A DNA stretch of 64,000 bases, from NCBI RefSeq assembly GCF_003002025.1, contig NZ_PVZB01000009.1, forward strand, positions 186,001 to 250,000, in the 5' to 3' direction. The notes beneath the pieces were generated by a model, which saw only the letters and a list, made by a program, of their open reading frames with translations, did no database searches and had not been told where the DNA came from. The stretch is from Paraburkholderia sp. BL25I1N1. Its GTDB lineage: Bacteria > Pseudomonadota > Gammaproteobacteria > Burkholderiales > Burkholderiaceae. Position 1 is the first letter of the stretch; the number at the start of each line of letters is the position of its first letter. A program made the translations under genes and the position numbers. Shown piece by piece: positions 43,870-55,274 of the stretch.

Positions 43870-45362
43870 TGCCTGATCTGGAAGTGCGCGAAAGCCGCGA
43901 GCGCGTGCGCGCGGCGCTGCAAAACTGCAACTTCGACTTCCCCGTCCGACGCATCACCGTCAATCTCGCGCCGGCCGATCTGCCGAAGGAATCCGGCCGC
44001 TTCGATCTGCCCATCGCTTTGGGCATTCTGGCGGCGAGCGGCCAGATTCCTGCCGAGTCCTTGCTGCATCGTGAATTCGCGGGAGAACTGTCGCTGACTG
44101 GTGCGCTCAGACCGATGCGCGGCGCTTTCGCCATGGCATGCGGAACGGCGCGCGGCGGCGCGGCTCAAGGCGGCGGCGCTGTGGCGCAATGCGCCGGGAC
44201 GGCGAGCGAGCTTGCTGTCGGCGAGGCAGCCGTACATTCCACGCCTCAGCTCTATCTACCCGCTGCGAGCGCGGCGGAAGCGGCGCTCGTACCCGGCGTC
44301 GATGTCTACGGCGCCGCCGATCTGCCTTCGTTGTGCGCTCACCTCGCGCAAGCGCCCGACAGCCGCCTCTATCCCGTCGCCGCGCCGAACCTCGCCGAAA
44401 GCCCAGCGGCCGTTATGCCGGATATGGGCGACGTCATCGGTCAACGCGGCGCGCGCCGGGCACTCGAAGTTGCCGCTGCCGGCGGGCATCACGTCTTGCT
44501 GGTCGGGCCACCCGGCGCGGGCAAATCCATGCTCGCCGCCCGCCTGCCGGGCCTGCTGCCGCCCATGACCGACGACGAGGCGCTCGCTTCCGCCGCCTTG
44601 CTATCCGCCAGCCGGGCCGGCTTTACGCCGTCGCAATGGCGTCGGCGGCCGTTTCGCGCTCCGCATCATTCGTCGAGCGCCGCCGCGCTGGTCGGCGGGC
44701 GCAATCCGCCGCAACCCGGGGAAATTACGCTGGCGCATCTGGGAGTGCTGTTTCTCGACGAGCTTCCTGAGTTCGATCGCCATGTCCTGGAAACGCTGCG
44801 GGAACCGCTCGAAGCCGGCCGCATCACGATTTCACGCGCCGCCTTACAGGCGGATTTTCCGGCTGCGTGTCAATTGATCGCCGCCATGAACCCTTGCCCA
44901 TGCGGCTGGCGCGGCGACCCCAACGGCCGCTGCCGTTGCACGCCGGAGATCGCTGCGCGCTATCTGCGCAAGCTTTCCGGCCCCCTGCTCGACCGCATCG
45001 ACATCCAGCTCGAGATACCCGCTCTCACCCCAGCGGAACTGTCCGCGCGCTCGACGGCCGCCGGCGAAACAAGCGCCGCCATCGCGGCTCGCGTCAGCCG
45101 CGCCCGCGAGCGGCAATTAAGGCGTCAGGGCAAAACCAATCGTGAATTGGGAGGACGGGAAGTGGACGAGGTCTGCCGCCCCGACTCTGCCGGCGAGGCC
45201 TTGTTGCGCGAAGCCGGGGAACGCTTCGGCTGGTCTGCGCGCGCGTACTACCGGGTTCTGAAGGTGGCACGCAGCATCGCCGATCTCGCCGGCGCGCCGA
45301 TGCCGAGCGCCGCGCAGATTGGCGAAGCGATCCAGTATCGCCGGGCTTTTGGCTCTCTATGA
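43860..45362 (+). pseudogene. comM: comM 3' fragment (YifB/Mg-chelatase family)
   Basis: Carries about 500 codons of ComM, starting IVGLPDLEVRESRERVRAAL. It has the AAA+ Walker A GPPGAGKSMLA, Walker B VLFLDELPEFDR, the CPCGWRGDPNGRCRCTPE Cys cluster and the C-terminal YYRVLKVARSIADL block. An Ala/Gly-rich insertion (about TARGGAAQGGGAVAQ) precedes the AAA+ part. A TTG at 43854 could start translation of the fragment, but it would lack the first 33 residues. With the 5' fragment at 22709 the intact protein would be about 533 residues. Confidence 0.9.
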
Positions 45363-45703
45363 GGTGAAAAACATGCTGTCAAGACTTGACTTATGCACAC
45401 GCTCGCGTTCCAGATAAATTTTGAAACAACTGAAAGGTACGCTGGGAGCCGCATCCAAAAGACGTTGATTTGATTGAGTTTTTTTAGCGGCGTCGAGAGG
45501 GCCGAATCTGACAGAGTGCCCATAGAATGGGCATCTCCAGCCAATTTTCGCGAGTTCTCAACAGAGTTATCCACAGGAACGGTGAGCAACAGAAAAACCT
45601 CAACGTAAACCGGGAATTAGCGCGCAAAGCTGCGAAGGAACTTTCAGTGTGCGCAGCGCCGCTGCCGCGCCGTCAGGCGTCGAATCGGCCAAAAATACCG
45701 CAC
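45363..45703. other. comM downstream region
   Basis: About 340 bp between comM and the convergent lipoprotein gene. It contains one TTATCCACA, a DnaA-box match, at about 45567, with no companions. No terminator with a T-run was identified. Confidence 0.35.
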
Positions 45704-46270
45704 TTAATACAGTTGGAACGACGAAAAAAATTGGTCGACCTGTTCCTGCTGCATCGGCTTTGACGCGATGATCGCAGCCTGATACACATGCCGTCCGCGC
45801 GCCACGAGCCGGGCGTAGACAGTGCGGGACTCGTGCAGCGAGCCAGCTTCGCCGCTCAGTTTCATTTCCAGACCGAGCACCTGGCCGCCGGCAGCAAGCG
45901 GGATCTGCACGGCACGCGCATCAGGCGGGGCGCCCACGTTGCGGGCGAGGCCGGTGCGCAGGAAATCGAGCGCGGCGCGCTGCGTGGCTTCGTCGTCATT
46001 GGGCAGCATGACCGTGCCGACCGCGAAAACGGCGTCGCCGGCTTCCGCTGTCTGCATCGCCATCTGCATCGGCGTGCCGTTGATCTGCACGGCCCGCTGA
46101 TCGTTGCCCGGCTTGGCCGGCAGGTCGACGGTGTAGCCGTTGTCGTTATTCATGATGGTCCGCCAGTCGAAAGTGGGCGAACAGGCGCTCAGCGCGGCGC
46201 TCAACACCAGCCCGCAAGCGAGCGTGCTCAACACCATGCGCGCGCTCGCCAATTGGGCCGCGGAATCCAT
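45704..46270 (-). CDS. Putative lipoprotein of unknown function
   Basis: A 188-residue protein with a lipoprotein signal peptide ending in the lipobox LSAC (MVLSTLACGLVLSAALSAC), followed by SPTFDWRTIMNNDNGYTVDLPAKPG. The mature part shows repeated beta-strand patterns and no Cys. The YTVDLPAKP and VYQAAIIASKP pieces resemble proteins of the PsbP/photosystem-like lipoprotein fold seen in proteobacteria, but this is tentative. Start at 46270 (MDSAAQ) or 46237 (MVLSTL) is undecided; the open frame extends further upstream without features. Divergent from the TlpA-like gene. Confidence 0.75.
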   Translation of the reverse strand: MDSAAQLASARMVLSTLACGLVLSAALSACSPTFDWRTIMNNDNGYTVDLPAKPGNDQRAVQINGTPMQMAMQTAEAGDAVFAVGTVMLPNDDEATQRAALDFLRTGLARNVGAPPDARAVQIPLAAGGQVLGLEMKLSGEAGSLHESRTVYARLVARGRHVYQAAIIASKPMQQEQVDQFFSSFQLY

Positions 46271-46571
46271 TGGGCGGTCGCCGCCCCCTATCGGGCGCGG
46301 CAACCGGTCAAAAAAGCGGGCCGCCGAGTCGCTGGCAGAAGTAAGAAAGAACGGGGTTCGAGCGAGAAAGCGACTAACGCAAAAAACAGTTCGGAGCATG
46401 GGGACAGAAGACCAGACTGACGAGGACGTAAAACCCTATTATCCGCTCCTGGCCTGCGGCCTGCCGCACCGCCCGAATGGGGCTACAATAACGGGGCCGT
46501 TCAGCACCGGGCCGAAAACCCAAGCCGACGCATTGTCCCGCGCGTTCCGCGCGACTCCTGAGGTTCCGTTC
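46271..46571. other. Lipoprotein-TlpA divergent intergenic region
   Basis: About 300 bp between divergent genes. TACAAT at 46484-46489 is a fair -10 element for the TlpA-like gene, about 80 bp upstream of its start, with only a weak -35 (CTGCCG) 17 bp before it. Confidence 0.35.
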
Positions 46572-47102
46572 ATGAGTTCCACGCCGTCCTCCGCCACCCG
46601 GCGAGCGAATCCGCTTCGCTACATCATCATTGCCGCCGTGGCCGTCGCGATTGCCGTCGCCGGTTATTTTGCGTTTGCCGGCCAGCAGCGCGTGCCGGAC
46701 GCGACCTTCACGTTGCTGTCCGGTCAGAAAGTTTCGACCGCCGACCTGAAAGGCAAGGTCTACCTCGTCAACTTCTGGGCGACGAGCTGCGACACGTGCA
46801 TGAAGGAAATGCCGCAGATGGTCCAGACGTATAACCGCTTCAAGGGCCAAGGCCTCGAATTCGTCGCCGTGGCGATGAACTACGATGCGCCCATGTACGT
46901 GGCCAACTACACGCAAACCCGCCAGTTGCCGTTCAAGGTCGCAATGGACGACGGCTCGGCCGCCAAGCAGTTCGGCAATGTCCAGCTCACGCCGACCACG
47001 TTCCTAGTCGACAAGGACGGCAAGATTCTCAAGCGCTATGTGGGCGAACCGCAATTCGCGGAACTCGACCAGTTGCTCGAAAAGGCGCTGAAACCGGCCT
47101 GA
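46572..47102 (+). CDS. TlpA-family thiol-disulfide oxidoreductase
   Basis: A 176-residue membrane-anchored thioredoxin-like protein. It has an N-terminal membrane helix (about residues 16-36), a periplasmic thioredoxin fold with the active site FWATSCDTCMKEMP, and the cis-Pro region LTPTTFLVDKDGKILKRYVG. TlpA/ResA-type proteins reduce disulfides in apo-cytochrome c or oxidase subunits. A link to heme-copper oxidase maturation is possible but there is no adjacent ccm or sco gene. An intrinsic terminator follows. Confidence 0.9.
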   Translation: MSSTPSSATRRANPLRYIIIAAVAVAIAVAGYFAFAGQQRVPDATFTLLSGQKVSTADLKGKVYLVNFWATSCDTCMKEMPQMVQTYNRFKGQGLEFVAVAMNYDAPMYVANYTQTRQLPFKVAMDDGSAAKQFGNVQLTPTTFLVDKDGKILKRYVGEPQFAELDQLLEKALKPA

Positions 47103-47141
47103 GCGAGCAGCGCAGTCTGACCCGATCCGACTGAATCAAAC

Positions 47142-47173
47142 ACGCCGGCCTCGCATCGCGACGCCGGCGTTTT
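47142..47173 (+). terminator. Terminator of the TlpA-like gene
   Basis: ACGCCGGC (47142-47149) pairs with GCCGGCGT (47163-47170), followed by TTTTC. It begins 40 bp after the stop codon and sits between this gene and the convergent dctD. Confidence 0.7.
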
Positions 47174-47181
47174 CATTTCCG

Positions 47182-48534
<1,353 letters not shown>

Positions 48535-48551
48535 GGCGTTTTCCGTGTGAT

Positions 48552-50552
48552 TCAGGAGCCCGTGGTCAGCGGGTCCGTTGTGTGGCTCGTCTGCACGCGC
48601 GCGCGGCGCAGCGTCAACACGAATAATGCACCGCCGCGCGGCGCGTTGCGCGCCACCAGCGAGCCGCCGCAATCACGCGCGATCGACGACGATATCGCGA
48701 GCCCCAGCCCCAACCCTTGGCCCATCTCCTTGGTGGTGAAGAACGGCTCGAACAGACGCGGCAGGACGTCGTCGGGAATGCCGGGGCCGTTGTCGCTCAC
48801 GGCGATCGACAGATTCGCATCGGCGACTTCGATCTCGATCGAAATGCGTGGCAGGTGGACGTCGGCGGTTGCATCGAGCGCGTTGCCGAGCAGGTTGATC
48901 AACACCTGTTCGAGCCGCAGATCGTCGCAGTGCGCGACCAGTTCGGGATGGTCGTCGGCGAGACTCAGCGGCGTGCGCGTGCCGTTGTCCGTATCGAGCA
49001 AAGCGAAGTCGACTTCGACGCCCTGCAAGCGCTTTTGCAGCAACGCGACGACGTTGCGCAACGCCCGCACGACCGGCGCGCGCGCACTGCGTGGCCGCGC
49101 GCGTCCGACGAACAGTTTCAACTGATTGGTGATCTTGCCCATGCGCTCGGTGAGCGCGGCGATCGCTTCGAGATTTTCGCGCGCCGACGCCTGGTCGCCG
49201 CGCTCGAGCAGCACGCGCGTGTTGTCCGAAAAACCGCGCAACGCAGCGAGCGGTTGATTCAATTCATGCGTGATGCCGGCGGCCATCTGACCGAGCGCGG
49301 CGAGCTTGCTCGCCTGGATCAGTTCGTCGTGCGCGGCGCGCAACTCCTGCTCGGCGCGCGTGCGCTCGGCCACCTCCTTCTGCAACTGTTCGTTCGCCTG
49401 CGAGAGATCCGCGGTGCGCTCGGCAACCCGCCGGTTCAGCTCCGCGTAGGCTTTTTGCAGCAGCGCGCGGCTGCGCATCACTTCGCGCACGCGAGCCCGG
49501 CGCATTCTCCAGTAAAACGCGAGCAACACGAGCGACACATAGCCGAAGCCCGTGACGATGGTTGCCTTGCGCGCATCGGCGTCGACCGGATCGACGGGCG
49601 ACATGGTGATCAGATGCCAGTCCGGCTCGCCCATGCCGCGCCGTGATGCGAGATAACGCGGCGCATAGCGGCCGCCGCCGATGCGCACGATCTGCGCGTT
49701 GCCTTCGAGCGTGCGTTCGATCGACACCGGCAGCGGCGCGATCGGCTGCTGCGCGTATTGACGCGCCTGATAGATCGAATCGGCGACCGGCCCCGACAGC
49801 GGCCGGATGGTGTGGTACTTCCACGCCGGCACCGACGACAAAAAGATCACGCCGTGATCGTCCGTGACGACGAGCGGTTCGGACGCATCCGCGCCCTGGA
49901 ACCATTCAAGATCGAGTTTGACCACCGCCACGCCGACAATCTTGCCCTCGCGCCGCACCGGCTGCGAGATGTAGTAGCCCGGCGCCTGCGAGATCGTACC
50001 GATGCCGAAGAAGCGGCCCACGCCGCCTTTGACGGCATCGAGAAAATACGGCCGGAATTGATAGCCCGCGCCGATGAAACTGCCCGGCCCGCGCCAATTA
50101 CTTGCGGCGACGCAAAAGCCGTCGAGTGGAATGATGTAGGTGACCGTGGCGCGCGCGTGGCGGTTCAGATCCTCGAGATAAAGGTTGGCGCGCTCGACAT
50201 TGACCGGCGTGGGATTGACCAGCGCGTCCTGCACGATGGGATGTTCCGCCAGCAGATACGGCAGCGATTCGTAGCGTTCGAGCGTGCTCTTCAGCGCGCT
50301 GGTCGTACGGTCGACCCGCACCGCGGCGTTGCGCCGCAAATGGTCGATGCCGCTTTGCCACGCGATGCTGTAAGTGAGCCCGCACGCCACCACGAGCCCG
50401 GCGACGAGCGCGAAGAGGATCAGCAGGCGTCGCGTCACGTTGGCAATATCCGATCGGTGAGGATCGTTTATTGTGGCATAAGGCGAAGCGTCGTCGGGCC
50501 AGGCTTCGTCAGCCGACGACGTGAAGGTTGGGCGCGCGGACACCGGTTTCAT
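48552..50552 (-). CDS. dctB: Sensor histidine kinase DctB
   Basis: A 666-residue sensor for external C4-dicarboxylates. It has membrane helix one at about 44-63, a large periplasmic dCache/PDC sensing domain (to about 330, with YQFRPYFLDAVKGGVGRFFGIG), a second membrane helix, a coiled coil (about 375-430), the His box GITHELNQPLAALRGF and the ATPase N and G boxes (NALDATADVH, DNGPGIP, GLGLGLAIS). It precedes dctD by 17 bp in the same direction. Confidence 0.92.
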   Translation of the reverse strand: MKPVSARPTFTSSADEAWPDDASPYATINDPHRSDIANVTRRLLILFALVAGLVVACGLTYSIAWQSGIDHLRRNAAVRVDRTTSALKSTLERYESLPYLLAEHPIVQDALVNPTPVNVERANLYLEDLNRHARATVTYIIPLDGFCVAASNWRGPGSFIGAGYQFRPYFLDAVKGGVGRFFGIGTISQAPGYYISQPVRREGKIVGVAVVKLDLEWFQGADASEPLVVTDDHGVIFLSSVPAWKYHTIRPLSGPVADSIYQARQYAQQPIAPLPVSIERTLEGNAQIVRIGGGRYAPRYLASRRGMGEPDWHLITMSPVDPVDADARKATIVTGFGYVSLVLLAFYWRMRRARVREVMRSRALLQKAYAELNRRVAERTADLSQANEQLQKEVAERTRAEQELRAAHDELIQASKLAALGQMAAGITHELNQPLAALRGFSDNTRVLLERGDQASARENLEAIAALTERMGKITNQLKLFVGRARPRSARAPVVRALRNVVALLQKRLQGVEVDFALLDTDNGTRTPLSLADDHPELVAHCDDLRLEQVLINLLGNALDATADVHLPRISIEIEVADANLSIAVSDNGPGIPDDVLPRLFEPFFTTKEMGQGLGLGLAISSSIARDCGGSLVARNAPRGGALFVLTLRRARVQTSHTTDPLTTGS

Positions 50553-50609
50553 ACGTTTGGTGTCCGCGGCCGTGAACGTTGCGTTAAAGGACGTTGCCGA
50601 TCAAACAGC

Positions 50610-51890
50610 TTAAACGCCGGCCGGCTCTTTGACCGGCACATCGCCACGCAACGCGGCGTTCAGCTTGTTGCGGTCCAGTTCCTTTTCCCATGCCGACACC
50701 ACCACCGTCGCCACGCCGTTGCCGACGATGTTCGTCAGCGCGCGGCATTCGCTCATGAAGCGGTCGATACCGAGAATCAGCACCATGCCCGACAGCGGAA
50801 TGGTCGGCACCACGGCCAGCGTCGCGGCCAGCGTGATGAAGCCCGCGCCGGTCACACCGCTCGCGCCCTTCGAGGTCAGCATCGTCACCGCCAGCAGCGT
50901 GAGTTGTTGCGTCCACGTGAGGTCGGTGTTGGTGGCTTGCGCGATGAACAGCACGGCCATCGTCATGTAGATGTTGGTGCCGTCGAGGTTGAACGAATAA
51001 CCGGTCGGCACCACGAGGCCCACCACCGAACGCGAGCAGCCGAGCTTTTCGAGCTTCAGCATCAGTTGCGGCAGCGCGGCTTCGGACGAACTCGTGCCGA
51101 GCACGATCAGCATCTCTTCCTTGATGTACGCGACGAAGCGCAGGATGTTGAAGCCCACCGCACGCGCGATGATGCCGAGCACGACCACCACGAACACGAT
51201 CGAGGTCAGATAGAAGGTGCCGATCAGTTTGAGCATCGGCAGCAGCGAGCCGATACCGTACTTACCGATCGTGAACGCCATCGCGCCGAACGCGCCGATC
51301 GGCGCCAGCTTCGTGATGATGCGCACAATGCCGAACAGCACATGCGAGAACCCGTCGATAAAGCTCGTCACCACCTTGCCCTTCTCACCGGCAGTCGCGA
51401 GCACCGCGCCGCACAGCAGCGCGATCAGCAGAATCTGCAGGATTTCACCCTGCGCGAACGCCGACACGAACGTGTCCGGAATGATGTGCATCAGGAAGTC
51501 GACCGTGGTCTGGCCATGCGCCTTGGCGGCGTACGATGCGACTGCCTTGCCGTCGAGCGTGGCCGGATCGATGTTGAAGCCGACGCCCGGTTTCAGCACG
51601 TGCGTGGCCACCAGGCCGAGCACCAGTGCGAAAGTCGAGACGATCTCGAAGTACAGCAGCGCCTTGCCGCCCACTCGCCCGACCTTCTTCATGTCCTCCA
51701 TGCCGGCGATACCCGTCACCACCGTACAGAAGATGATCGGCCCGATCACCATCTTGATCAGCTTGATGAAGCCGTCGCCGAGCGGCTTCATGTCGACGGC
51801 GAAATCCGGATAGAAATGGCCGAGTGCGATACCTATAAGGATCGCCACGATCACCTGGACGTACAGCACTTTGTGGATAGGTTTCTTCAC
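50610..51890 (-). CDS. dctA: C4-dicarboxylate transporter DctA
   Basis: A 426-residue dicarboxylate/cation symporter (succinate, fumarate, malate). Family signatures include [39 protein letters not shown] and [16 protein letters not shown]. The GTG at 51890 is chosen because AGGAA lies five bases upstream and the N-terminus [16 protein letters not shown] matches the family. A longer frame upstream is not coding. A sigma-54 promoter lies about 190 bp upstream, and dctB-dctD lies downstream on the same strand. Confidence 0.95.
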   Translation of the reverse strand: MKKPIHKVLYVQVIVAILIGIALGHFYPDFAVDMKPLGDGFIKLIKMVIGPIIFCTVVTGIAGMEDMKKVGRVGGKALLYFEIVSTFALVLGLVATHVLKPGVGFNIDPATLDGKAVASYAAKAHGQTTVDFLMHIIPDTFVSAFAQGEILQILLIALLCGAVLATAGEKGKVVTSFIDGFSHVLFGIVRIITKLAPIGAFGAMAFTIGKYGIGSLLPMLKLIGTFYLTSIVFVVVVLGIIARAVGFNILRFVAYIKEEMLIVLGTSSSEAALPQLMLKLEKLGCSRSVVGLVVPTGYSFNLDGTNIYMTMAVLFIAQATNTDLTWTQQLTLLAVTMLTSKGASGVTGAGFITLAATLAVVPTIPLSGMVLILGIDRFMSECRALTNIVGNGVATVVVSAWEKELDRNKLNAALRGDVPVKEPAGV

Positions 51891-52080
51891 GATGGTTCCT
51901 GCGATGTGGATGAGCTCAAATGGCCTGCCACGCTGCGCATCATGCGAACGAATAGTCGTCACGCCTGTGCACGGCATTAGGCCGCGACAAGGGACGAATT
52001 CAGAAATACCGGGAAGGGAAATCGGACATCGTTGTCTCCTTGCTTTAGTTGTCGGACCGTTGCGGCCGCGGGTTCTATTT

Positions 52081-52096
52081 TGCAAGGTCGATGCCA
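52081..52096 (-). promoter_or_regulatory. Sigma-54 promoter of dctA
   Basis: Minus strand TGGCATCGACCTTGCA matches TGGCAC-N5-TTGCA at nearly every consensus base, with ten bases between GG and GC. Transcription would start near 52070. Confidence 0.8.
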
Positions 52097-52158
52097 GCTC
52101 TACGCCTGGATCGACGCCTTGATTTTTATAGGTTTTCTGACGATCCAGTGTACGCGCC

Positions 52159-52208
52159 GTCCGGGATTCTGGAAATCCGGACAAAGCCTGTCGGGGAATC
52201 CGGAATGC
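52159..52208 (-). promoter_or_regulatory. Candidate DctD binding sites
   Basis: A palindrome GTCCGG...CCGGAC (GTCCGGGATT at 52159-52168, AATCCGGAC at 52174-52182) and a second related half-site cluster (GTCGGGGAATCCGGAATG) at about 52190-52207 lie 65-110 bp upstream of the sigma-54 promoter, where an NtrC-class activator would bind. Confidence 0.6.
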
Positions 52209-52294
52209 ATTGGGACGGCGGACTCGGGATAACCCGTAGGGCTTTCTACGGCGTGCCTGGCGAGTCAGCAAGCGCGCCGTCCAACTTGCGGCCT

Positions 52295-53365
52295 CTAAAC
52301 GCTGCCCTCTTCCAGCACCAGCAGATTCTCGTGCGAAAAACCGAGCGACACCGGCTGCCCGCGTTCGGGCAAACCGCGGTTCGGATCGTTGAATACGTCG
52401 AGCGAAATCACGGCGTCTTTCACGCGGGTTCTGATGCGCACCACCGCGCCGAGGAAATTCACTTCTTCGACGGTGGCGTTCAGCGTGTTGCGGCCGGGCG
52501 CGGCCGGCTCCAGCACGATCGCTTCGGGCCGCAGCGCGAGCAGGCGCTTCTTGCCCGCATCGTTCGACGGCAGTTCTTGTGTCGTGGTCAGCTCCTGGCC
52601 GTCCACCACCATCCTGCCGGTGGCCGGATCCACCACATGGCCGGCCAGAATATTCAGCGTGCCGACGAACGACGCGACGAAGCGCGTGCGCGGAAAGTTA
52701 TAGATATCCGAGGGCGAGCCGATCTGTTCGACGCGGCCCTCGTTCATCACGACGATGCGGTCGGAAATCGACAGCGCCTCTTCCTGATCGTGCGTGACAA
52801 AGATCGACGTGATACCGAGTTCGCGCTGCAGCGCGCGAATGTCCTGGCGCAACGAGATACGGATCTTGGCGTCGAGTGCCGAGAGCGGTTCGTCGAGCAG
52901 CAAGACTTGCGGCTTGCCGGCGAGCGCGCGTGCAAGCGCCACGCGCTGCTGCTGGCCGCCGGACAATTGCCACGGATAACGGCCGCCCAGATGTGGCAGC
53001 TTGATCAGTTCCAGCATCTCTTCGACGCGGCTATTGATCTCCGCCTGTGGCCGATGCGTGATCTTCAGCCCGAAGCCGATGTTCTCAGCCACCGTCATGT
53101 TCGGAAACAGCGCATACGACTGGAACACCATGCCGACCTTGCGCTGTCGCGTGCGAAGGTGCGTGACGTCCTTGTTGTCGAGCCGGATGATGCCGCGCGT
53201 CGGCGTTTCGAAGCCGGCGATCATGCGTAGCACGGTCGTCTTGCCGCAGCCGGACGGCCCGAGGAAAGTAATGAATTCGCCGCGTTCGATCTTCATGTCG
53301 AAGTGATGCAGCGCAATGTTCGCCCCGAAGGACTTATGCAGATTTTCGATCTCAAGGAATGCCAT
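52295..53365 (-). CDS. ABC transporter ATP-binding protein (PotA-like)
   Basis: A 356-residue ATPase of the polyamine/iron/phosphonate class. Walker [13 protein letters not shown] (about 36-47), signature [17 protein letters not shown], Walker [12 protein letters not shown], switch VTHDQEEAL, and a C-terminal TOBE domain (about 280-350). It is the last gene of a minus-strand operon with a phosphodiesterase, a binding protein and two permeases. Substrate cannot be fixed from sequence; the phosphodiesterase points to a phosphate ester. Confidence 0.92.
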   Translation of the reverse strand: MAFLEIENLHKSFGANIALHHFDMKIERGEFITFLGPSGCGKTTVLRMIAGFETPTRGIIRLDNKDVTHLRTRQRKVGMVFQSYALFPNMTVAENIGFGLKITHRPQAEINSRVEEMLELIKLPHLGGRYPWQLSGGQQQRVALARALAGKPQVLLLDEPLSALDAKIRISLRQDIRALQRELGITSIFVTHDQEEALSISDRIVVMNEGRVEQIGSPSDIYNFPRTRFVASFVGTLNILAGHVVDPATGRMVVDGQELTTTQELPSNDAGKKRLLALRPEAIVLEPAAPGRNTLNATVEEVNFLGAVVRIRTRVKDAVISLDVFNDPNRGLPERGQPVSLGFSHENLLVLEEGSV

Positions 53366-53411
53366 GATGCGCCGCCTCAGTCCGTCAAACTTGTTGGATC
53401 AAACTCGTTGG

Positions 53412-54203
53412 TCAAACTTTCTGGCCGCTCATGGAGCGGGCCGAGCCGAATACCTGAATCAGTCCCATAGACGCCCACGTGATCACGAACGCGATGATCG
53501 CGAGCGCCGACGGCTCGTACGCGCGGTTCGCTCCGATCAATTGCAGATACGGGCCGAACGCGGGACGGTCGAGCAGACTCGCCAGCGTGAACTCGCCGAT
53601 CACCACCGCAAAAGTGAGGAACGCGCCGGACAGAATGCCCGAGCGGATATTCGGAAAGATCACCTTGAAGAGAATCGTCGGCCAGTTCGCGCCGAGACAT
53701 TCGGCGGCTTCGGTGAGCGAGCGCACGTCGACCGCGCGCAGACCGGCATCGACGGCGCGGTACATGTACGGCAGCGAGAGCGTCACGTAGCCGAATACCA
53801 GCAGCAGATCGGTGGCGCGCTCGTTGCCGGTGAGCGGCAGAATCGAACTGCTGTTATAGATGCGCAGATAACCGAACACGATCACGATAGCGGGCACCAC
53901 CAGCGGCAGCAGCGTGATGAATTCGACCACCGGCCGCAGCTTCGGCAAACGCAATTGCACCCAGTAAGCGGTCGGCACCACCAGCAGCACGCCGACCACG
54001 ATCGTCAGCAGCGCCATCAGAATCGAGTAGCCGAACGAGGCCTGAAAACGCGGATCGCCGAGCACGACGCTGTACGCTTCGAAGCTGTAGGCGCCGCGCT
54101 TCATGCGCAGGCTGAACTCGAACGTCGCGATCAACGGAATGAGGAAGTACAGCGAACCGACGATCATCGCGGTCCACGCACCCACGCGTGACTGGCTTTT
54201 CAT
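53412..54203 (-). CDS. ABC transporter permease (PotC-like)
   Basis: A 263-residue inner-membrane permease with six predicted helices and the EAA loop region LTEAAECLGANWPTILFKVIFP. It overlaps the stop of the partner permease gene by ATGA, so the two are translationally coupled. N-terminal SRVGAWTAMIVGSLYFLIPL begins the first helix. Confidence 0.9.
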   Translation of the reverse strand: MKSQSRVGAWTAMIVGSLYFLIPLIATFEFSLRMKRGAYSFEAYSVVLGDPRFQASFGYSILMALLTIVVGVLLVVPTAYWVQLRLPKLRPVVEFITLLPLVVPAIVIVFGYLRIYNSSSILPLTGNERATDLLLVFGYVTLSLPYMYRAVDAGLRAVDVRSLTEAAECLGANWPTILFKVIFPNIRSGILSGAFLTFAVVIGEFTLASLLDRPAFGPYLQLIGANRAYEPSALAIIAFVITWASMGLIQVFGSARSMSGQKV

Positions 54204-55138
54204 CGACGTCCCCTTTCAGCGCGCGAACGCAGCCAGATGTAGCCGCCATTCGAGAGGCCGGTCACGAGCACCATGCCGAGCGCGAGCGCATAGCCGAGAT
54301 TCTGGTTGTGCATCACGTCGCCGCGAATCTGCGCGTACAACAGGATCGTAACGATATTCAGCGAACTGCCGGTCAGCGCGTAAGCCGTGGCGACCGCGCC
54401 GAATGAATTGGCGAACAGCAGCAGCGCGGCGCCGAGCACGCTCGGCCACAGCACCGGCAGCGCGACGTAACGCCAGTATTGATAAGCGGAGCCGCCCAGA
54501 CAATCGCAGGCTTCGCGCCATTCGCGCTTGAGGCCGTCGAGCGCGGGCGTGACGATCAGCACCATCAAGGGAATCTGGAAATACAGATAGGTCAGCGTCA
54601 GCCCGGAAAAGCTCAGGACGCTGAAGCCGGTCGAGTACAGATTGAAGCCCAGGTATTTCTTCAGCAGCACGGTGACGAGCCCGACGCGCCCCAACGTGCA
54701 GATGAAAGCGAACGCGAGCGGCACGCCGGCGAAGTTCGACGCGACGCCCGAAAACGTCATCAAGGTCGGACGAATCCAGCCTGGCAGTTTGCCCTGCACC
54801 GCCGCCCATGCGAGCAGCAAGCCGATCACTGCGCCGCCGAGTGAAGACGCCGCGCTCACCTTGAAGCTGATCCAGTACGCGTCCATGACGGTCGGCTGGA
54901 GCAGGTCACGGAAATTGGCGAGCGTGAAGTGGCCTTGCGGGTCCTGGAATGCACCGACCATCAGGAAGCCGGTCGGCAGAATCAGGAACAGCAGCGCGAA
55001 CATAAAGAACGGCACCACGCCGATCCAGGCGAGTAACGGCGACGCGCGGCCCGGACCGTCGACGCGAGGCGTTGGGGTAGGCACCGGCGGAACCAGCAGT
55101 TCCGGCTGCACCGATCCCGCATCCGATGAAGCGCTCAT
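54200..55138 (-). CDS. ABC transporter permease (PotB-like)
   Basis: A 312-residue permease. A 30-residue Pro/Val-rich cytoplasmic N-terminus precedes six predicted helices and the EAA-type loop WREACDCLGGSAYQYWRYVALPVL. It lies downstream of the binding-protein gene, separated by a gap containing a strong hairpin. Confidence 0.9.
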   Translation of the reverse strand: MSASSDAGSVQPELLVPPVPTPTPRVDGPGRASPLLAWIGVVPFFMFALLFLILPTGFLMVGAFQDPQGHFTLANFRDLLQPTVMDAYWISFKVSAASSLGGAVIGLLLAWAAVQGKLPGWIRPTLMTFSGVASNFAGVPLAFAFICTLGRVGLVTVLLKKYLGFNLYSTGFSVLSFSGLTLTYLYFQIPLMVLIVTPALDGLKREWREACDCLGGSAYQYWRYVALPVLWPSVLGAALLLFANSFGAVATAYALTGSSLNIVTILLYAQIRGDVMHNQNLGYALALGMVLVTGLSNGGYIWLRSRAERGRR

Positions 55139-55172
55139 AGCTCACCCTTGGGGCAATCTGGCAAACGCCGAA

Positions 55173-55196
55173 CGCGCCGCTGAAATGAGCGGCGCG
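55173..55196. terminator. Intercistronic hairpin after the binding-protein gene
   Basis: CGCGCCGCT pairs perfectly with AGCGGCGCG around GAAATG. Hairpins here in ABC operons usually protect or partly terminate the mRNA so that the binding protein is made in excess over the membrane components. No T-run. Confidence 0.6.
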
Positions 55197-55274
55197 CCGG
55201 CGGCAAAACTTCAGGCTTCGTTCAGGCGCCGCGGCGGGCGCGTTTCGCTGCCGCCGCGGCTCACGCTACGCCGC

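Larger units (their letters stand above)
51891..52294. other. dctA upstream regulatory region
   Basis: About 400 bp between dctA and the downstream end of the ABC transporter operon. It contains a sigma-54 promoter and upstream palindromes (listed separately). Transcripts from this promoter would have a leader of about 180 nt. Confidence 0.6.

Noticed and set aside
45563..45580. Chromosomal origin signal (DnaA box)
   Set aside because: Only one TTATCCACA match; no cluster of boxes and no dnaA, dnaN or par genes nearby.
49758..51980. 740-codon plus-strand ORF across dctB and dctA
   Set aside because: Antisense shadow; both genes beneath have full family motifs.
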